This document shows positions 41,701 to 50,970 of a DNA stretch of 64,000 bases, in pieces. Position 1 is the first letter of the stretch; each line of letters starts with the position of its first letter. This DNA is from Nevskia sp. (GTDB lineage Bacteria; Pseudomonadota; Gammaproteobacteria; Nevskiales; Nevskiaceae): NCBI GenBank assembly GCA_031291075.1, contig JARLJS010000208.1:59062-123061 (forward strand). Direction: 5' to 3'. The notes beneath the pieces were generated by a model. The model ran no database searches and had not been told where the DNA came from. It saw nothing but the letters and a program-made list of their open reading frames with translations. The position numbers and the translations under genes were made by a program.

Positions 41701-42222
41701 CACGGCGAACTCGCCCTGCGTCTGCACCTCCGACACGCTCTGGTAGCCGGCGGCGACCAGGCGTTCGCGGAAGGCGTGCGGTTGCAGGCGGTCGCCCGCC
41801 TTGAGCAGCAGCACCCGCCCGTCGAGCCAGGTGCGCGGTGGCAGCCGCTCCAGCAGCGTGCCGGCCGTCACGATCAGCACGCCGCGCCGCAGCTGCGGCA
41901 GCCGGTACAGCACCGCCAGGCGCTCGGACAGGATTTCCTGGTGCGGCGAGAACGGGTCGTAGGGCAGCGTTTCGGTGTCGGCGAAGTGCGTCACCGGCAG
42001 TTGCGTGCCAAGGAAGAATCGCAGTTCCTCCTCCAGCCGGTAGGCATGCTGCTCGCCCGCGGTGACCACCACCACCAGCCCGGCTTGCCGCAGCGCCGCT
42101 TCGGCGATCGCCAGCGCCGCGGCGGGGCCGGGCAGGCCCGGCCAAACGGCGCGCGCCCCGGCCGCTGCGGGCAGAGGCAGGGAGGCAAGAACCGGCGGAG
42201 GGGTGTCGGACACGGGCTGCAT
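38785..42222 (-). CDS. mfd: Transcription-repair coupling factor Mfd
   Basis: A 1145-residue ATP-dependent translocase that removes stalled RNA polymerase and recruits UvrA. UvrB-like N-terminal region, RNA polymerase-interaction domain with HVEHGVGRYRGLQKLDAGG (CarD-like, near 485), helicase Walker A GDVGFGKTEVALRA, Walker B VVVDEEHRFG, the TRG motif region LTLTATPIPRTLNMSLAG and QLRGRVGRSHHRAYAYMM, and the C-terminal D7 domain. ATG 42222 was preferred to TTG 42234. It converges with the toxin gene. Confidence 0.96.
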   Translation of the reverse strand: MQPVSDTPPPVLASLPLPAAAGARAVWPGLPGPAAALAIAEAALRQAGLVVVVTAGEQHAYRLEEELRFFLGTQLPVTHFADTETLPYDPFSPHQEILSERLAVLYRLPQLRRGVLIVTAGTLLERLPPRTWLDGRVLLLKAGDRLQPHAFRERLVAAGYQSVSEVQTQGEFAVRGALIDVFPMGSTEAYRLDLFDDEVESIRRFDPETQRSTDKVGEVRLLPAREFPTDKDGIETFRRRYREYFPGDPARSRVYTEVSKSLMPGGIEAYLPLFFGEGQGTSTLFDYLPASGLVIEADDIDFALAADWKQIEERHERYSGNLERPLMKPADLFLQPAQARQRLAAWPAAAILAQPAAETPPIAEPLAGGVDAIKSFLAASGDRVLFVAESAGRREAVLDWLKPLGLQSRVHEGWNAFAADRNRYGITLGPLQEGFRIPAAGIALIAEAQLFGQRAPMAVRKRGKIRDPETILRDLNDLQEGAPVVHVEHGVGRYRGLQKLDAGGVEAEYLVLEYADGDKLYVPVASLNLIHRYTGAEADAAPLHSLGSERWAKARARARERAADVAAELLQIQARRAARSGTPLQIDSADYARFCEGFPFQPTPDQQKAIDAVLADLAASKPMDRVVCGDVGFGKTEVALRACFAAARAGKQVCVLAPTTLLVQQHEKNFRDRFADWPIRIAALSRLRSTKEQAVMLDELREGKLDIVIGTHRLLQDDVRFKDLGLVVVDEEHRFGVRHKEKLKNLRAEVHLLTLTATPIPRTLNMSLAGLRDMSIIATPPASRLAIRTFVAEWDNALVYEACLRELRRGGQVYVLHNEVRDIERFSGDLQKLVPEGRVRFAHGQMRERDLEQVMLDFYHARFNILVCTTIIESGIDVPTANTMIIDRADHLGLAQLHQLRGRVGRSHHRAYAYMMVPSRRALTPDAAKRLEAIEHLGELGSGFALATHDLEIRGAGELLGENQSGQIEEIGFTLYADLLAGAVRALQSGRIDDQPFGHAACEVDLGISALIPEAYVPDVHTRLVLYKRIAETHDAASLDELKVEMIDRFGLLPPQAEHLFETARLRQLGEQLGLSKIRAGAKSATLDFGPQPKLEPAKLIKLIQGQPKVYKLEGQKRLHVNAREFEDPKARQPALVALLHRLVA

Positions 42223-42425
42223 AGAACCTAGCAAGGCCGCGGATTATCGCGCCATGCCGCGGCGCCTGCCAGTCGCGGCGGTGCTACAAGCCTTCGCAGG
42301 TCTCCCCATAGTGGCGCCCGAGCACCCGGTAGGCCTGGAGCATGATGCTGGCGCGCCGCTTCTCGAACCTTGTTGGACTGTGGAAGATGCCAGCGACCGG
42401 CAACTGTGCTGAACCTCACACCGGC

Positions 42426-43271
42426 CTACTCGGGAACGTGGATATGCTGCTTGATGTGCTTGAGGTTGGTGACGATGGTGAAGGTCATGATGACGAGCAG
42501 CGACCATGAGCTCCACTTGCCGACCTGCACGACGGACCATCCACCGAGCTGGTTGGGATATCGCCAGACGCCGAAGAAGGTGCCGATGTTCTCGGCCACC
42601 CACACGAAAAAGCCGATCAGGATGAAGGCCAGGAACAGGGGCATGCTGCGCTCCCGGTCGAACGGGCGGAACACCACCGAGGACCGCGCGTACAGGCCCA
42701 GTGTTACAGCGGCCAGATACCAGCGGTAGTCGCCGATGTAGCGATGGGTGAAGAAATTGAGATAGATCAGTATGGCGACGAGGGTCGCCATCCAATACGG
42801 CGGATGGTGTTTCACCCGCAGATCCAGCAGGCGCCAGGACTGGATCATGTAGCTGCCGACGGCGGCATGCATGAATCCCGCGAACAGCGGCACGCCCAGC
42901 ACCTTGGTGTAAGCGAAGTCGGCATAGCTCCAGGAATGGATCGGCCCGGAGGTCTTGAACACCTCCAGCACGAAGCCGACGGCGTGGAACAGGCTGACCG
43001 CCTTCAGTTCGTCCCAGGTCTCCACCTTGGCCCAGACCATCCAGGCCTGGATCGCCAGCGCGACGAGCAGCAGTGCGTCGTAGCGCGGCAGGCCCCATAG
43101 GCCCGCTCGCGGCATGGCGAATACCGCCGCAAAGAACAAACCGGCGAACAGACAGGCACGGGCCTGCTTGAGGCCGAAGTAGAGGAACTCGACGGCGAAC
43201 CGGGATACGCCCGCCAAGTCGGATATAGGGCGGGGCCGCAGGAGGTAGCGGTCGAGGGCGAGGCGGTACAT
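42426..43271 (-). CDS. DUF817 family integral membrane protein
   Basis: A 281-residue protein with about eight membrane helices, matching the DUF817 (YoaT) family: FLYFGLKQARACLFAGLFFA, HAVGFVLEVFKTSGPIHSWSYADFAYTKVLGVPLFAGFMHAAVGSYMIQSWRL and WVAENIGTFFGVWRYPNQLGGWSVV. His and Glu residues within helices are conserved. The function of the family is unknown. It is transcribed away from the tetR gene. Confidence 0.87.
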   Translation of the reverse strand: MYRLALDRYLLRPRPISDLAGVSRFAVEFLYFGLKQARACLFAGLFFAAVFAMPRAGLWGLPRYDALLLVALAIQAWMVWAKVETWDELKAVSLFHAVGFVLEVFKTSGPIHSWSYADFAYTKVLGVPLFAGFMHAAVGSYMIQSWRLLDLRVKHHPPYWMATLVAILIYLNFFTHRYIGDYRWYLAAVTLGLYARSSVVFRPFDRERSMPLFLAFILIGFFVWVAENIGTFFGVWRYPNQLGGWSVVQVGKWSSWSLLVIMTFTIVTNLKHIKQHIHVPE

Positions 43272-43366
43272 GGCTGCGCATTGTCGCGGCAGGATGTGCA
43301 GGCAGTGCGGCCGAATCGTGCAGGAAGTGTGGCGCTTCAGGCCGGTGGACGTCTTGACTTAAGCAA

Positions 43367-43380
43367 TGAACTATAGTTCA
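43367..43380. promoter_or_regulatory. Palindromic operator upstream of tetR-aidB
   Basis: TGAACTATAGTTCA is a perfect 14-base palindrome 32 bases before the TetR start. A TTGACT (43354-43359) and TTCAAT (43377-43382), 17 bases apart, could be -35 and -10 boxes, so the operator would overlap the promoter. The TetR protein itself is the natural ligand. Confidence 0.6.
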
Positions 43381-43393
43381 ATCCTTAAAGAAA

Positions 43394-43407
43394 TGAATTG
43401 TTATTCA
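43394..43407. promoter_or_regulatory. Second, degenerate operator half-pair
   Basis: TGAATTGTTATTCA repeats the TGAA...TTCA frame of the palindrome at 43367-43380, 13 bases after it and just before the ATG at 43412, as expected for cooperative binding of a TetR dimer pair. Confidence 0.45.
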
Positions 43408-43411
43408 CGCT

Positions 43412-44017
43412 ATGGCGTATCGTGAAACGGCTTCAGTCCGGGCGCGCAAGGACGGCGTGCGGCAGTCGATCCTCGAAGCCGCCCGCACGCTGGTCGCCGA
43501 GGGCGGCTTCCGCGCCGCGCAGATGGCCGCGGTGGCGCCCCGCGCCGGCATCGCCACCGGCACCATCTATCGCTATTTCCCGACCCAGATCGAACTGTTC
43601 GCGGAGACCTTCCGCAGCAGTTCGCAGCGCGAGGTGGATGCGATGCAGGCGGCCGCGGAGGGCGAGGGCGATTGCCGGCAGCGCCTCAGCGGCGCGGTCC
43701 ATACCTTCATCGCGCGCGCGCTGCGCAACCGGCGGCTGGCCTATGCCCTGATCGCCGAGCCGGTGGATCCGCAGATGGAAGCCGAGCGCCTGGAATACCG
43801 TCGCGCCTATGCACGCGTGCTGGAACGGCTGCTGGAGGAAGGCATTGCCCGCGGCGAATTCGCCGGCCAGGACGTACCGGTGACCGCCGCGGCCCTGGTC
43901 GGAGCACTCGGCGAAACCCTGCTCGGGCCGCTGCTGCGGTCCGGGCCCACGGCACGGGAGTCCGTCGCCGATTCGATCACCGCTTTATGCCTGCGCGCGG
44001 TCGGCGCGTCAGGGTGA
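43412..44017 (+). CDS. TetR/AcrR family regulator next to aidB
   Basis: A 201-residue TetR-type repressor. The helix-turn-helix is FRAAQMAAVAPRAGIATGTIYRYFPTQIELFAETF (about 30-65); the C-terminal ligand domain is unclassified. It lies directly upstream of an AidB-type gene on the same strand and behind two TGAA...TTCA operators, so autoregulation and control of aidB are likely. Start ATG 43412; no strong ribosome-binding site. Confidence 0.88.
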   Translation: MAYRETASVRARKDGVRQSILEAARTLVAEGGFRAAQMAAVAPRAGIATGTIYRYFPTQIELFAETFRSSSQREVDAMQAAAEGEGDCRQRLSGAVHTFIARALRNRRLAYALIAEPVDPQMEAERLEYRRAYARVLERLLEEGIARGEFAGQDVPVTAAALVGALGETLLGPLLRSGPTARESVADSITALCLRAVGASG

Positions 44018-44025
44018 TCAATGCG

Positions 44026-44105
44026 GTCCGCAAATGAACGCAAATAAACGCAAATGAAAGCGGCAGTGAGATTGTATTGGCGTTCATTGGCGTTTATTTG
44101 CGGAC
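44026..44105. repeat. Intergenic inverted repeat with CGCAAATGAACG/CGTTCATTGGCG units
   Basis: The ends GTCCGCAAAT (44026-44035) and ATTTGCGGAC (44096-44105) are exact complements, and the inner bases are built from repeated ACGCAAAT(G/A)A units that face CGTT(C/T)ATTTG units. This resembles a widespread dispersed repeat of many bacteria. It sits between the tetR gene and aidB. Confidence 0.7.
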
Positions 44106-44139
44106 TGATATGCAGGAAAACATCTTGGAGAGCGATTTC

Positions 44140-45801
44140 ATGAACCAGTCCGTGAGCAGCCATTTCGTCACCCACGAGGTCACCAACCAGGCGCCGCCGC
44201 TGGCGCCCTACGATGTCTACGCCACCGACCACGCCCTGCGCGAGGCGCTGCAGCGCGAAGGCGGCGGCTGGGCGGAGAAGGAAGTGGCGGCGTTCGGCCC
44301 GGTGGCCGGCGGCGAGCTGATGCAGCTCGGCTTCACCGCCAATGAGAACAAGCCGAAGTTCAAGCCCTTCGACCGCTACGGCAACTGCATCGACGAGGTG
44401 GAGTTCCATCCGGCCTATCACCGCATCATGGAGCTGGGCGTCGCCCACGGCATTCCTTCATTCGGCTGGCGCCACGCCGATCGCCCGGGCGCCCACGTGG
44501 CCCGGGCGGCGCTGTGCTATCTCCACGCCCAGCCGGAACAGGGCAACGGCTGCCCGCTGACCATGACCTACGCCTGCGTGCCGACCCTGCGGCACCAGCC
44601 GGAGCTGGCGCGGGAATGGCTGCCGCGCGTGATTTCCACCCGGTACGACGGCCGCTTCGTTCCCGCCTGGGACAAGCCCGGCAACACCATCGGCATGGGC
44701 ATGACCGAGAAGCAGGGCGGCTCCGACGTACGCTCCAACACCACCCGCGGCTACGCCGTCGGTTCCGGCGGACCCGGCCAGCTCTACGAACTGGTGGGGC
44801 ACAAGTGGTTCTTCTCGGCGCCCATGTGCGATGCCTTCCTGGTGCTGGCCCAGGTCGACGCCGGGCTGTCCTGCTTCCTGATGCCGCGCTTCCGCCCGGA
44901 CGGCACCCGCAACGCCATCCGTGTCCAGCGCCTCAAGGAGAAGCTGGGCGACTGGTCCAACGCCAGCTCGGAGGTCGAGCTGCAGGGCGCGCTGGCCTGG
45001 ATGGTCGGCGGCGAAGGTCGCGGCGTGGCCACCATCCTGGAGATGGTGGCCTTGACCCGCCTGGACTGCATGATCGGCTCCAGCGGCATCATGCGCCAGG
45101 CGCTGGTGCAGGCGGTGCACCACGCCCGCCACCGCAAGGCCTTCGGCCGCCTGCTGGTCGACCAGCCGCTGATGCAGAACGTGCTGGCCGACCTCGCCCT
45201 GGAATCGGAAGCGGCGCTGGCCCTGACCCTGCGCGTGGCGCGCGCGGTCGACGCCTCCGGCCGCGACCCGCGCGAGGCGGCTTTCGCCCGCATCGCCACC
45301 GCGGTCGGCAAGTACTGGATCTGCAAGCGTTGCGCGCCGTTCGTCAACGAAGCGCAGGAGTGCCTCGGCGGAGCCGGTTACGTGGAGGAGACCATCCTGC
45401 CGCGGCTCTACCGCCAAGCGCCGTTGAACTCGATCTGGGAGGGCAGCGGCAACATCCAGTGCCTGGACGTGCTGCGCGCGTTCGCGCGCGAGCCGGCCAC
45501 GCGGGAAGCGTTGCAGGCGGAGCTGGCGGCGGCCAAGGGCGGGCACCCGGCGCTGGACGCGGCGGTCGCGCGGCTGGCGCAGGAGCTGGCGGATACCGAC
45601 ACGCTGGAGCTGCGTTCGCGCCAAGTGGTGGAGCGCATGGCGCTGGTCCTGCAGGGGTCGCTGCTGGTACGCGCCGGCAACCGCGCGGTGGCGGATGCGT
45701 TCTGCGAGTCGCGCCTGGGCGGCGGCCATGGCCTGGCGTTCGGCACCCTGCCGGCGCATGTGCCGATGCGGCCCCTGATCGAGCGGGCGTTTTCCATCTG
45801 A
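44140..45801 (+). CDS. aidB: AidB-type acyl-CoA dehydrogenase
   Basis: A 553-residue flavoprotein of the AidB branch. It follows E. coli AidB over its full length: VNP-like N-terminus, GMGMTEKQGGSDVRSNTTR, ELVGHKWFFSAPMCDAFLVLAQ, CFLMPRFRPDGTRNAIRVQRLKEKLGDWSNASSEVE, LTRLDCMIGSSGIMRQALVQAVHHARHRKAFG and NSIWEGSGNIQCLDVLR. AidB is induced by alkylation and thought to protect DNA, but its enzymatic substrate is not known; other members may act on acyl-CoA. ATG 44140 was chosen, nine bases after GGAG. It is regulated, by position, by the upstream TetR. Confidence 0.92.
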   Translation: MNQSVSSHFVTHEVTNQAPPLAPYDVYATDHALREALQREGGGWAEKEVAAFGPVAGGELMQLGFTANENKPKFKPFDRYGNCIDEVEFHPAYHRIMELGVAHGIPSFGWRHADRPGAHVARAALCYLHAQPEQGNGCPLTMTYACVPTLRHQPELAREWLPRVISTRYDGRFVPAWDKPGNTIGMGMTEKQGGSDVRSNTTRGYAVGSGGPGQLYELVGHKWFFSAPMCDAFLVLAQVDAGLSCFLMPRFRPDGTRNAIRVQRLKEKLGDWSNASSEVELQGALAWMVGGEGRGVATILEMVALTRLDCMIGSSGIMRQALVQAVHHARHRKAFGRLLVDQPLMQNVLADLALESEAALALTLRVARAVDASGRDPREAAFARIATAVGKYWICKRCAPFVNEAQECLGGAGYVEETILPRLYRQAPLNSIWEGSGNIQCLDVLRAFAREPATREALQAELAAAKGGHPALDAAVARLAQELADTDTLELRSRQVVERMALVLQGSLLVRAGNRAVADAFCESRLGGGHGLAFGTLPAHVPMRPLIERAFSI

Positions 45802-45811
45802 GCGCGAAGAC

Positions 45812-46013
45812 GTAGCCCGGATGGAACGTCAGTGGAATCCGGGTCTCACTCGCTCAGGAGCGCACGGCTTCCGCCATCCATGGTGAGGCAGTTGCGTGAT
45901 CTCCAACCCCCGGCCCGGTCATCCTGACCGGGCGTTCGCCGGGGCGAATGTCCACTGGACATTCGCTTTACCCCGGCTCACCCCCGGATTCCGTTTCACT
46001 TCATCCGGGCTAC
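45812..46013. repeat. GTAGCCCGGAT...ATCCGGGCTAC dispersed repeat
   Basis: About 200 bases with inverted ends GTAGCCCGGATG (45812 on) and CATCCGGGCTAC (to 46013), each followed by GGAATCCGGG/CCCGGATTCC. Inside are two more hairpins: GCCCGGTCA/TGACCGGGC and GAATGTCCA/TGGACATTC. The right end supplies the stop codon of the GFA gene (46010-46012). It is a miniature element type common in proteobacteria and fills the gap between aidB and the GFA gene. Confidence 0.8.
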
Positions 46014-46414
46014 CTGGAGGTGGTTTCGTATTGCGGCAGGTCGTCGCCGATCTCGTACCAGGGCGCCTTGGAGGCGACGTGCACGTGGGCCTGCGGCCAC
46101 AGGGCGGGGGCGTCGCGCAGCGTGCCCAGCCGCAGGTGCACCATGCCCCGCCTCGGCTTGTCCGCGTAGAGGCTGGAGCCGCAGGTGCGGCAGAACGCCA
46201 GCACCGTGTCCCCGCTCTTGGGATAGAGGCCGACGTGCTCGGCGCCCTTGAGCAGCCGGAAGTCGGCCTTGGCCACGCCGCCGAAGGCGGAGAAGGCCGA
46301 GCCGGAGAAGCGCCGGCACTCGGAGCAGTGGCAATAGCGGGCATACTGCAGCGCGTCGGCGACCGCGTATTCCACCGCGCCGCACAGGCAGCCGCCGTGC
46401 AGTTCCTTGCTCAT
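46010..46414 (-). CDS. GFA family zinc-binding protein
   Basis: A 134-residue protein of the glutathione-dependent formaldehyde-activating (GFA) family. The zinc Cys motifs are GGCLCGAVEY (9-18), CHCSECRRFSG and FCRTCGSSLY. Despite the family name, most members do not have shown activity on formaldehyde. Its ATG overlaps the stop of the panE-like gene (ATGA). The last codon and stop lie in the terminal repeat of an intergenic element. Confidence 0.88.
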   Translation of the reverse strand: MSKELHGGCLCGAVEYAVADALQYARYCHCSECRRFSGSAFSAFGGVAKADFRLLKGAEHVGLYPKSGDTVLAFCRTCGSSLYADKPRRGMVHLRLGTLRDAPALWPQAHVHVASKAPWYEIGDDLPQYETTSR

Positions 46415-47337
46415 GGGCGTTCCCGCAGCCGGCGTGCCTCGTAAGCCTTGAGATGGCAAAAGGCCGTCTCCAGCAGCGGCGTTGGAATCACGGCGCGCCG
46501 GGCGCGCTCGATCAGGTCGCCGAGGATGTGGTCGGCTTCCACCTGTCCGCGGTTTTCGATGTCGCGCAGCATCGAGGCGGTGAAGGCGGAATCGGCCTTG
46601 GTCAGCAGCGCCCGGGTTTCCTCCAGCACCACCGGGCGCGGCGCGCGGCCGTGGGCCGCGGCCACGGCGGTGCACTCGTCCAGGAACTGCAGCATGAGCT
46701 GCGTTCCGCCCGGCGCGGCGACGATGTCGCCGATGCTGGCGCGCATCAGGCAGGTCATGCCGGCCAGACTGGCCAGCATCACCCATTTCTCCCACAGCGC
46801 CTGGACGATGTCGCGGCTGGGCTTGGCATCGACGTTGACGCCGTCGAACAGTTCCATCAGGGCGTCGACGCGCTTGGTGGGCTCGCCGCGCTCGCCGAAG
46901 CGCAACACGTGGGTCGGGCCGAGGTGCCGGATGACGCGATCGCTGTCCATGGTGACGGCGATCGAGCACAGGCCGCCCAGCGCCCGCTGGAAGCCGAAGC
47001 GTTCATCCAGGACGTCGAAGTGGCGCAGGCCGTTGAGCAGGGGCAGGATCGTGGTGCGAGGCCCGATGGCCGGCGTGATCGCCTGGATCGCGCTTTCCAG
47101 GTCGTACGCTTTGCACGACAGCATGACCAGGTCGTAGGTTTCGTGCAGTTGTCCGACCGGGATCGCGCGCGGCTGCAACAGGGCATCGCCAACCGGGCTG
47201 CGGATGGCGAGGCCGTGGCTGGCCAGCTCCAGGGCGCGCCGCGGGCGCACCAGGAAGGTCACGTCACGGCCCGCCTCGAGCAGCCGGCCGCCGAAGTAAC
47301 CGCCGGTGCCGCCCGCGCCCAACACCAGGATGCGCAT
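46411..47337 (-). CDS. Ketopantoate reductase family protein (PanE/ApbA-like)
   Basis: A 308-residue NADPH-dependent reductase. The N-terminal nucleotide fold is MRILVLGAGGTGGYFGGRLLEAGRDVTFLVR; LSCKAYDLESAIQAI and the catalytic-region LWEKWVMLASLAGMTCLMRASIGD follow. It would reduce ketopantoate to pantoate, but many PanE paralogues act on other substrates, so the pathway is open. ATG 47337 has GGAGGG before it; an ATG at 47355 is six codons earlier. It forms a two-gene operon with the GFA gene. Confidence 0.86.
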   Translation of the reverse strand: MRILVLGAGGTGGYFGGRLLEAGRDVTFLVRPRRALELASHGLAIRSPVGDALLQPRAIPVGQLHETYDLVMLSCKAYDLESAIQAITPAIGPRTTILPLLNGLRHFDVLDERFGFQRALGGLCSIAVTMDSDRVIRHLGPTHVLRFGERGEPTKRVDALMELFDGVNVDAKPSRDIVQALWEKWVMLASLAGMTCLMRASIGDIVAAPGGTQLMLQFLDECTAVAAAHGRAPRPVVLEETRALLTKADSAFTASMLRDIENRGQVEADHILGDLIERARRAVIPTPLLETAFCHLKAYEARRLRERP

Positions 47338-47451
47338 GATTTTCGGTCCCTCCATCCGCGATGGCCGCAGCGCGGCCGGTTACGGCTATCCTAACCCCCG
47401 AATGGCGTAGAATTTGGGGCCATTCGGCAATTCGCGGGCAGGGGAGCCGGC

Positions 47452-47769
47452 GTGTCGTTCTCGCTCATTGATGTTTTCGGCTTTGCCGGCGCGGCCTGCA
47501 CCACGCTGGCCTTCGTACCCCAGGTGATCCGCGTCTGGCGCACCCGTTCGGCGGCGGACATCTCGGCGGGGATGTACGTGGTGTTCATCGCCGGCCTGGT
47601 GCTATGGCTGGTCTACGGCGTGCTGATGGTGTCGTGGCCGATCATCGCGGCCAACTGCCTGACGCTGGTGCTGGCCGGGGCTGTGCTGTGGATGAAGTGG
47701 CGGTTCCACCGGCCTTCCTTCGCCTGGCTGCGTCCTGCGGGCGGCAGCAGCGTAGGGACCGAGCGTTGA
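47452..47769 (+). CDS. SemiSWEET-type small transporter
   Basis: A 105-residue PQ-loop protein with three membrane segments. FGFAGAACTTLAFVPQVIRVWRTRSAADISAGMYVVFIAGLVLWLVYGVLM includes the PQ motif of SemiSWEETs, which work as dimers moving sugars. Substrate unknown. It begins at GTG 47452 with GGGGAG before it. Its stop is part of the rplU promoter. Confidence 0.87.
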   Translation: MSFSLIDVFGFAGAACTTLAFVPQVIRVWRTRSAADISAGMYVVFIAGLVLWLVYGVLMVSWPIIAANCLTLVLAGAVLWMKWRFHRPSFAWLRPAGGSSVGTER

Positions 47770-47794
47770 CCCCCGTTCCGGGGACCGCTAAAAT
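47766..47794 (+). promoter_or_regulatory. Sigma-70 promoter of rplU-rpmA
   Basis: TTGACC (47766-47771) and TAAAAT (47789-47794) are spaced by 17 bases, near ideal. The -35 box overlaps the stop of the SemiSWEET gene. It is about 90 bases before rplU. Confidence 0.8.
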
Positions 47795-47885
47795 GGTGAA
47801 TTCGCTGAGCTAATTTTGTTTCCTTAATCACTTTTTGGGCGCCTCCCGGCCGCATCGGGGAGCGCCGGCATTCGGAGTCGAGACG

Positions 47886-48197
47886 ATGTACGCCGTAATC
47901 AAGACCGGTGGCAAGCAGTACCGGGTGGCCCCCGGCGAGTCCCTGCAGGTGGAGAGCCTGACCGCGGACGTCGGTTCCGCCGTGACGTTCGACGAGGTGC
48001 TGCTGGTCGCCAACGGCGAGAGCGTGCGCGTCGGCGCGCCGCGCATCGAGGGCGCCGCGGTGAAGGCGGAAGTCACGGCCCACGGCCGCGGCGACAAGAT
48101 CCGCATCATCAAGCACCGCCGCCGCAAGCACTATCACAAGGAACAGGGCCACCGCCAGAACTTCACGGCGGTCAAGATCACCGAGATCGTGGGCTAA
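47886..48197 (+). CDS. rplU: 50S ribosomal protein L21
   Basis: A 103-residue ribosomal protein: [25 protein letters not shown] at the start and the basic [24 protein letters not shown] ending, typical of L21. ATG 47886 was chosen; an earlier in-frame codon adds a non-conserved tail. It starts the rplU-rpmA-obg cluster. Confidence 0.97.
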   Translation: MYAVIKTGGKQYRVAPGESLQVESLTADVGSAVTFDEVLLVANGESVRVGAPRIEGAAVKAEVTAHGRGDKIRIIKHRRRKHYHKEQGHRQNFTAVKITEIVG

Positions 48198-48220
48198 ACG
48201 AATTTTCAGGAGTAACGCAA

Positions 48221-48478
48221 ATGGCACATAAAAAGGCAGGCGGCAGTACGCGCAACGGCCGCGACTCACAGTCCAAGCGCCTGGGCATCAAGCGTTTCGG
48301 CGGCGAGCAGGTGATCGCCGGCAACATTATCGTGCGCCAGCGCGGCACCCGGCTGCACGCCGGTGTCAACGCCGGCCTGGGCAAGGACCACACCATCTAC
48401 GCCAAGGCCGACGGCAAGGTCGAGTTCCGCAGCCGCGGGCCGAACAACCGGACCTTCGTTGACATTGTCACGGGCTAA
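48221..48478 (+). CDS. rpmA: 50S ribosomal protein L27
   Basis: An 85-residue L27: [29 protein letters not shown] is the invariant N-terminus that reaches the peptidyl transferase centre. No leader peptide is present, unlike Firmicutes. An intrinsic terminator follows it. Confidence 0.97.
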   Translation: MAHKKAGGSTRNGRDSQSKRLGIKRFGGEQVIAGNIIVRQRGTRLHAGVNAGLGKDHTIYAKADGKVEFRSRGPNNRTFVDIVTG

Positions 48479-48494
48479 GCGGTCAGGTTTCGAA

Positions 48495-48524
48495 ACAAAG
48501 GCCCCTCACGGGGCCTTTGTTTTT
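48495..48524 (+). terminator. Intrinsic terminator after rpmA
   Basis: Eleven-base arms ACAAAGGCCCC/GGGGCCTTTGT around TCAC (48495-48520), followed by TTTT. A classic strong terminator separating the ribosomal genes from obgE. Confidence 0.92.
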
Positions 48525-48571
48525 GGGTGTTTGTCTGCTTGTTTGAGCAGTCCCGGCAGGATGCCGGGTGA

Positions 48572-50762
<2,191 letters not shown>

Positions 50763-50970
50763 CCTTCCACCGGAGCCGGAACTGAAGACCCGGTTCCAAA
50801 CCCTGGGAGCCGGTTTGCCGTCTAATCGCCATTGCCGCGGGAAACCCCGGCGGGGCGATGGCTGAATCCGGCGCCTGCCGGACCTGCATCTAACGGGCGA
50901 CGGTCCGGCCAGCCGGACCGGGAGACCGCCACAGGCTGTGGCAGACTGGGCAGCGGAGGGGGTGCATGAG

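Noticed and set aside
42244..42425. A minus-strand stretch after DUF817 reading FHSPTRFEKRRASIMLQAYRV
   Set aside because: It ends in a stop near 42288 and shows coding-like GC at third positions, but it has no convincing start or ribosome-binding site and I recognise no family. It could be a gene remnant; the evidence is too thin.
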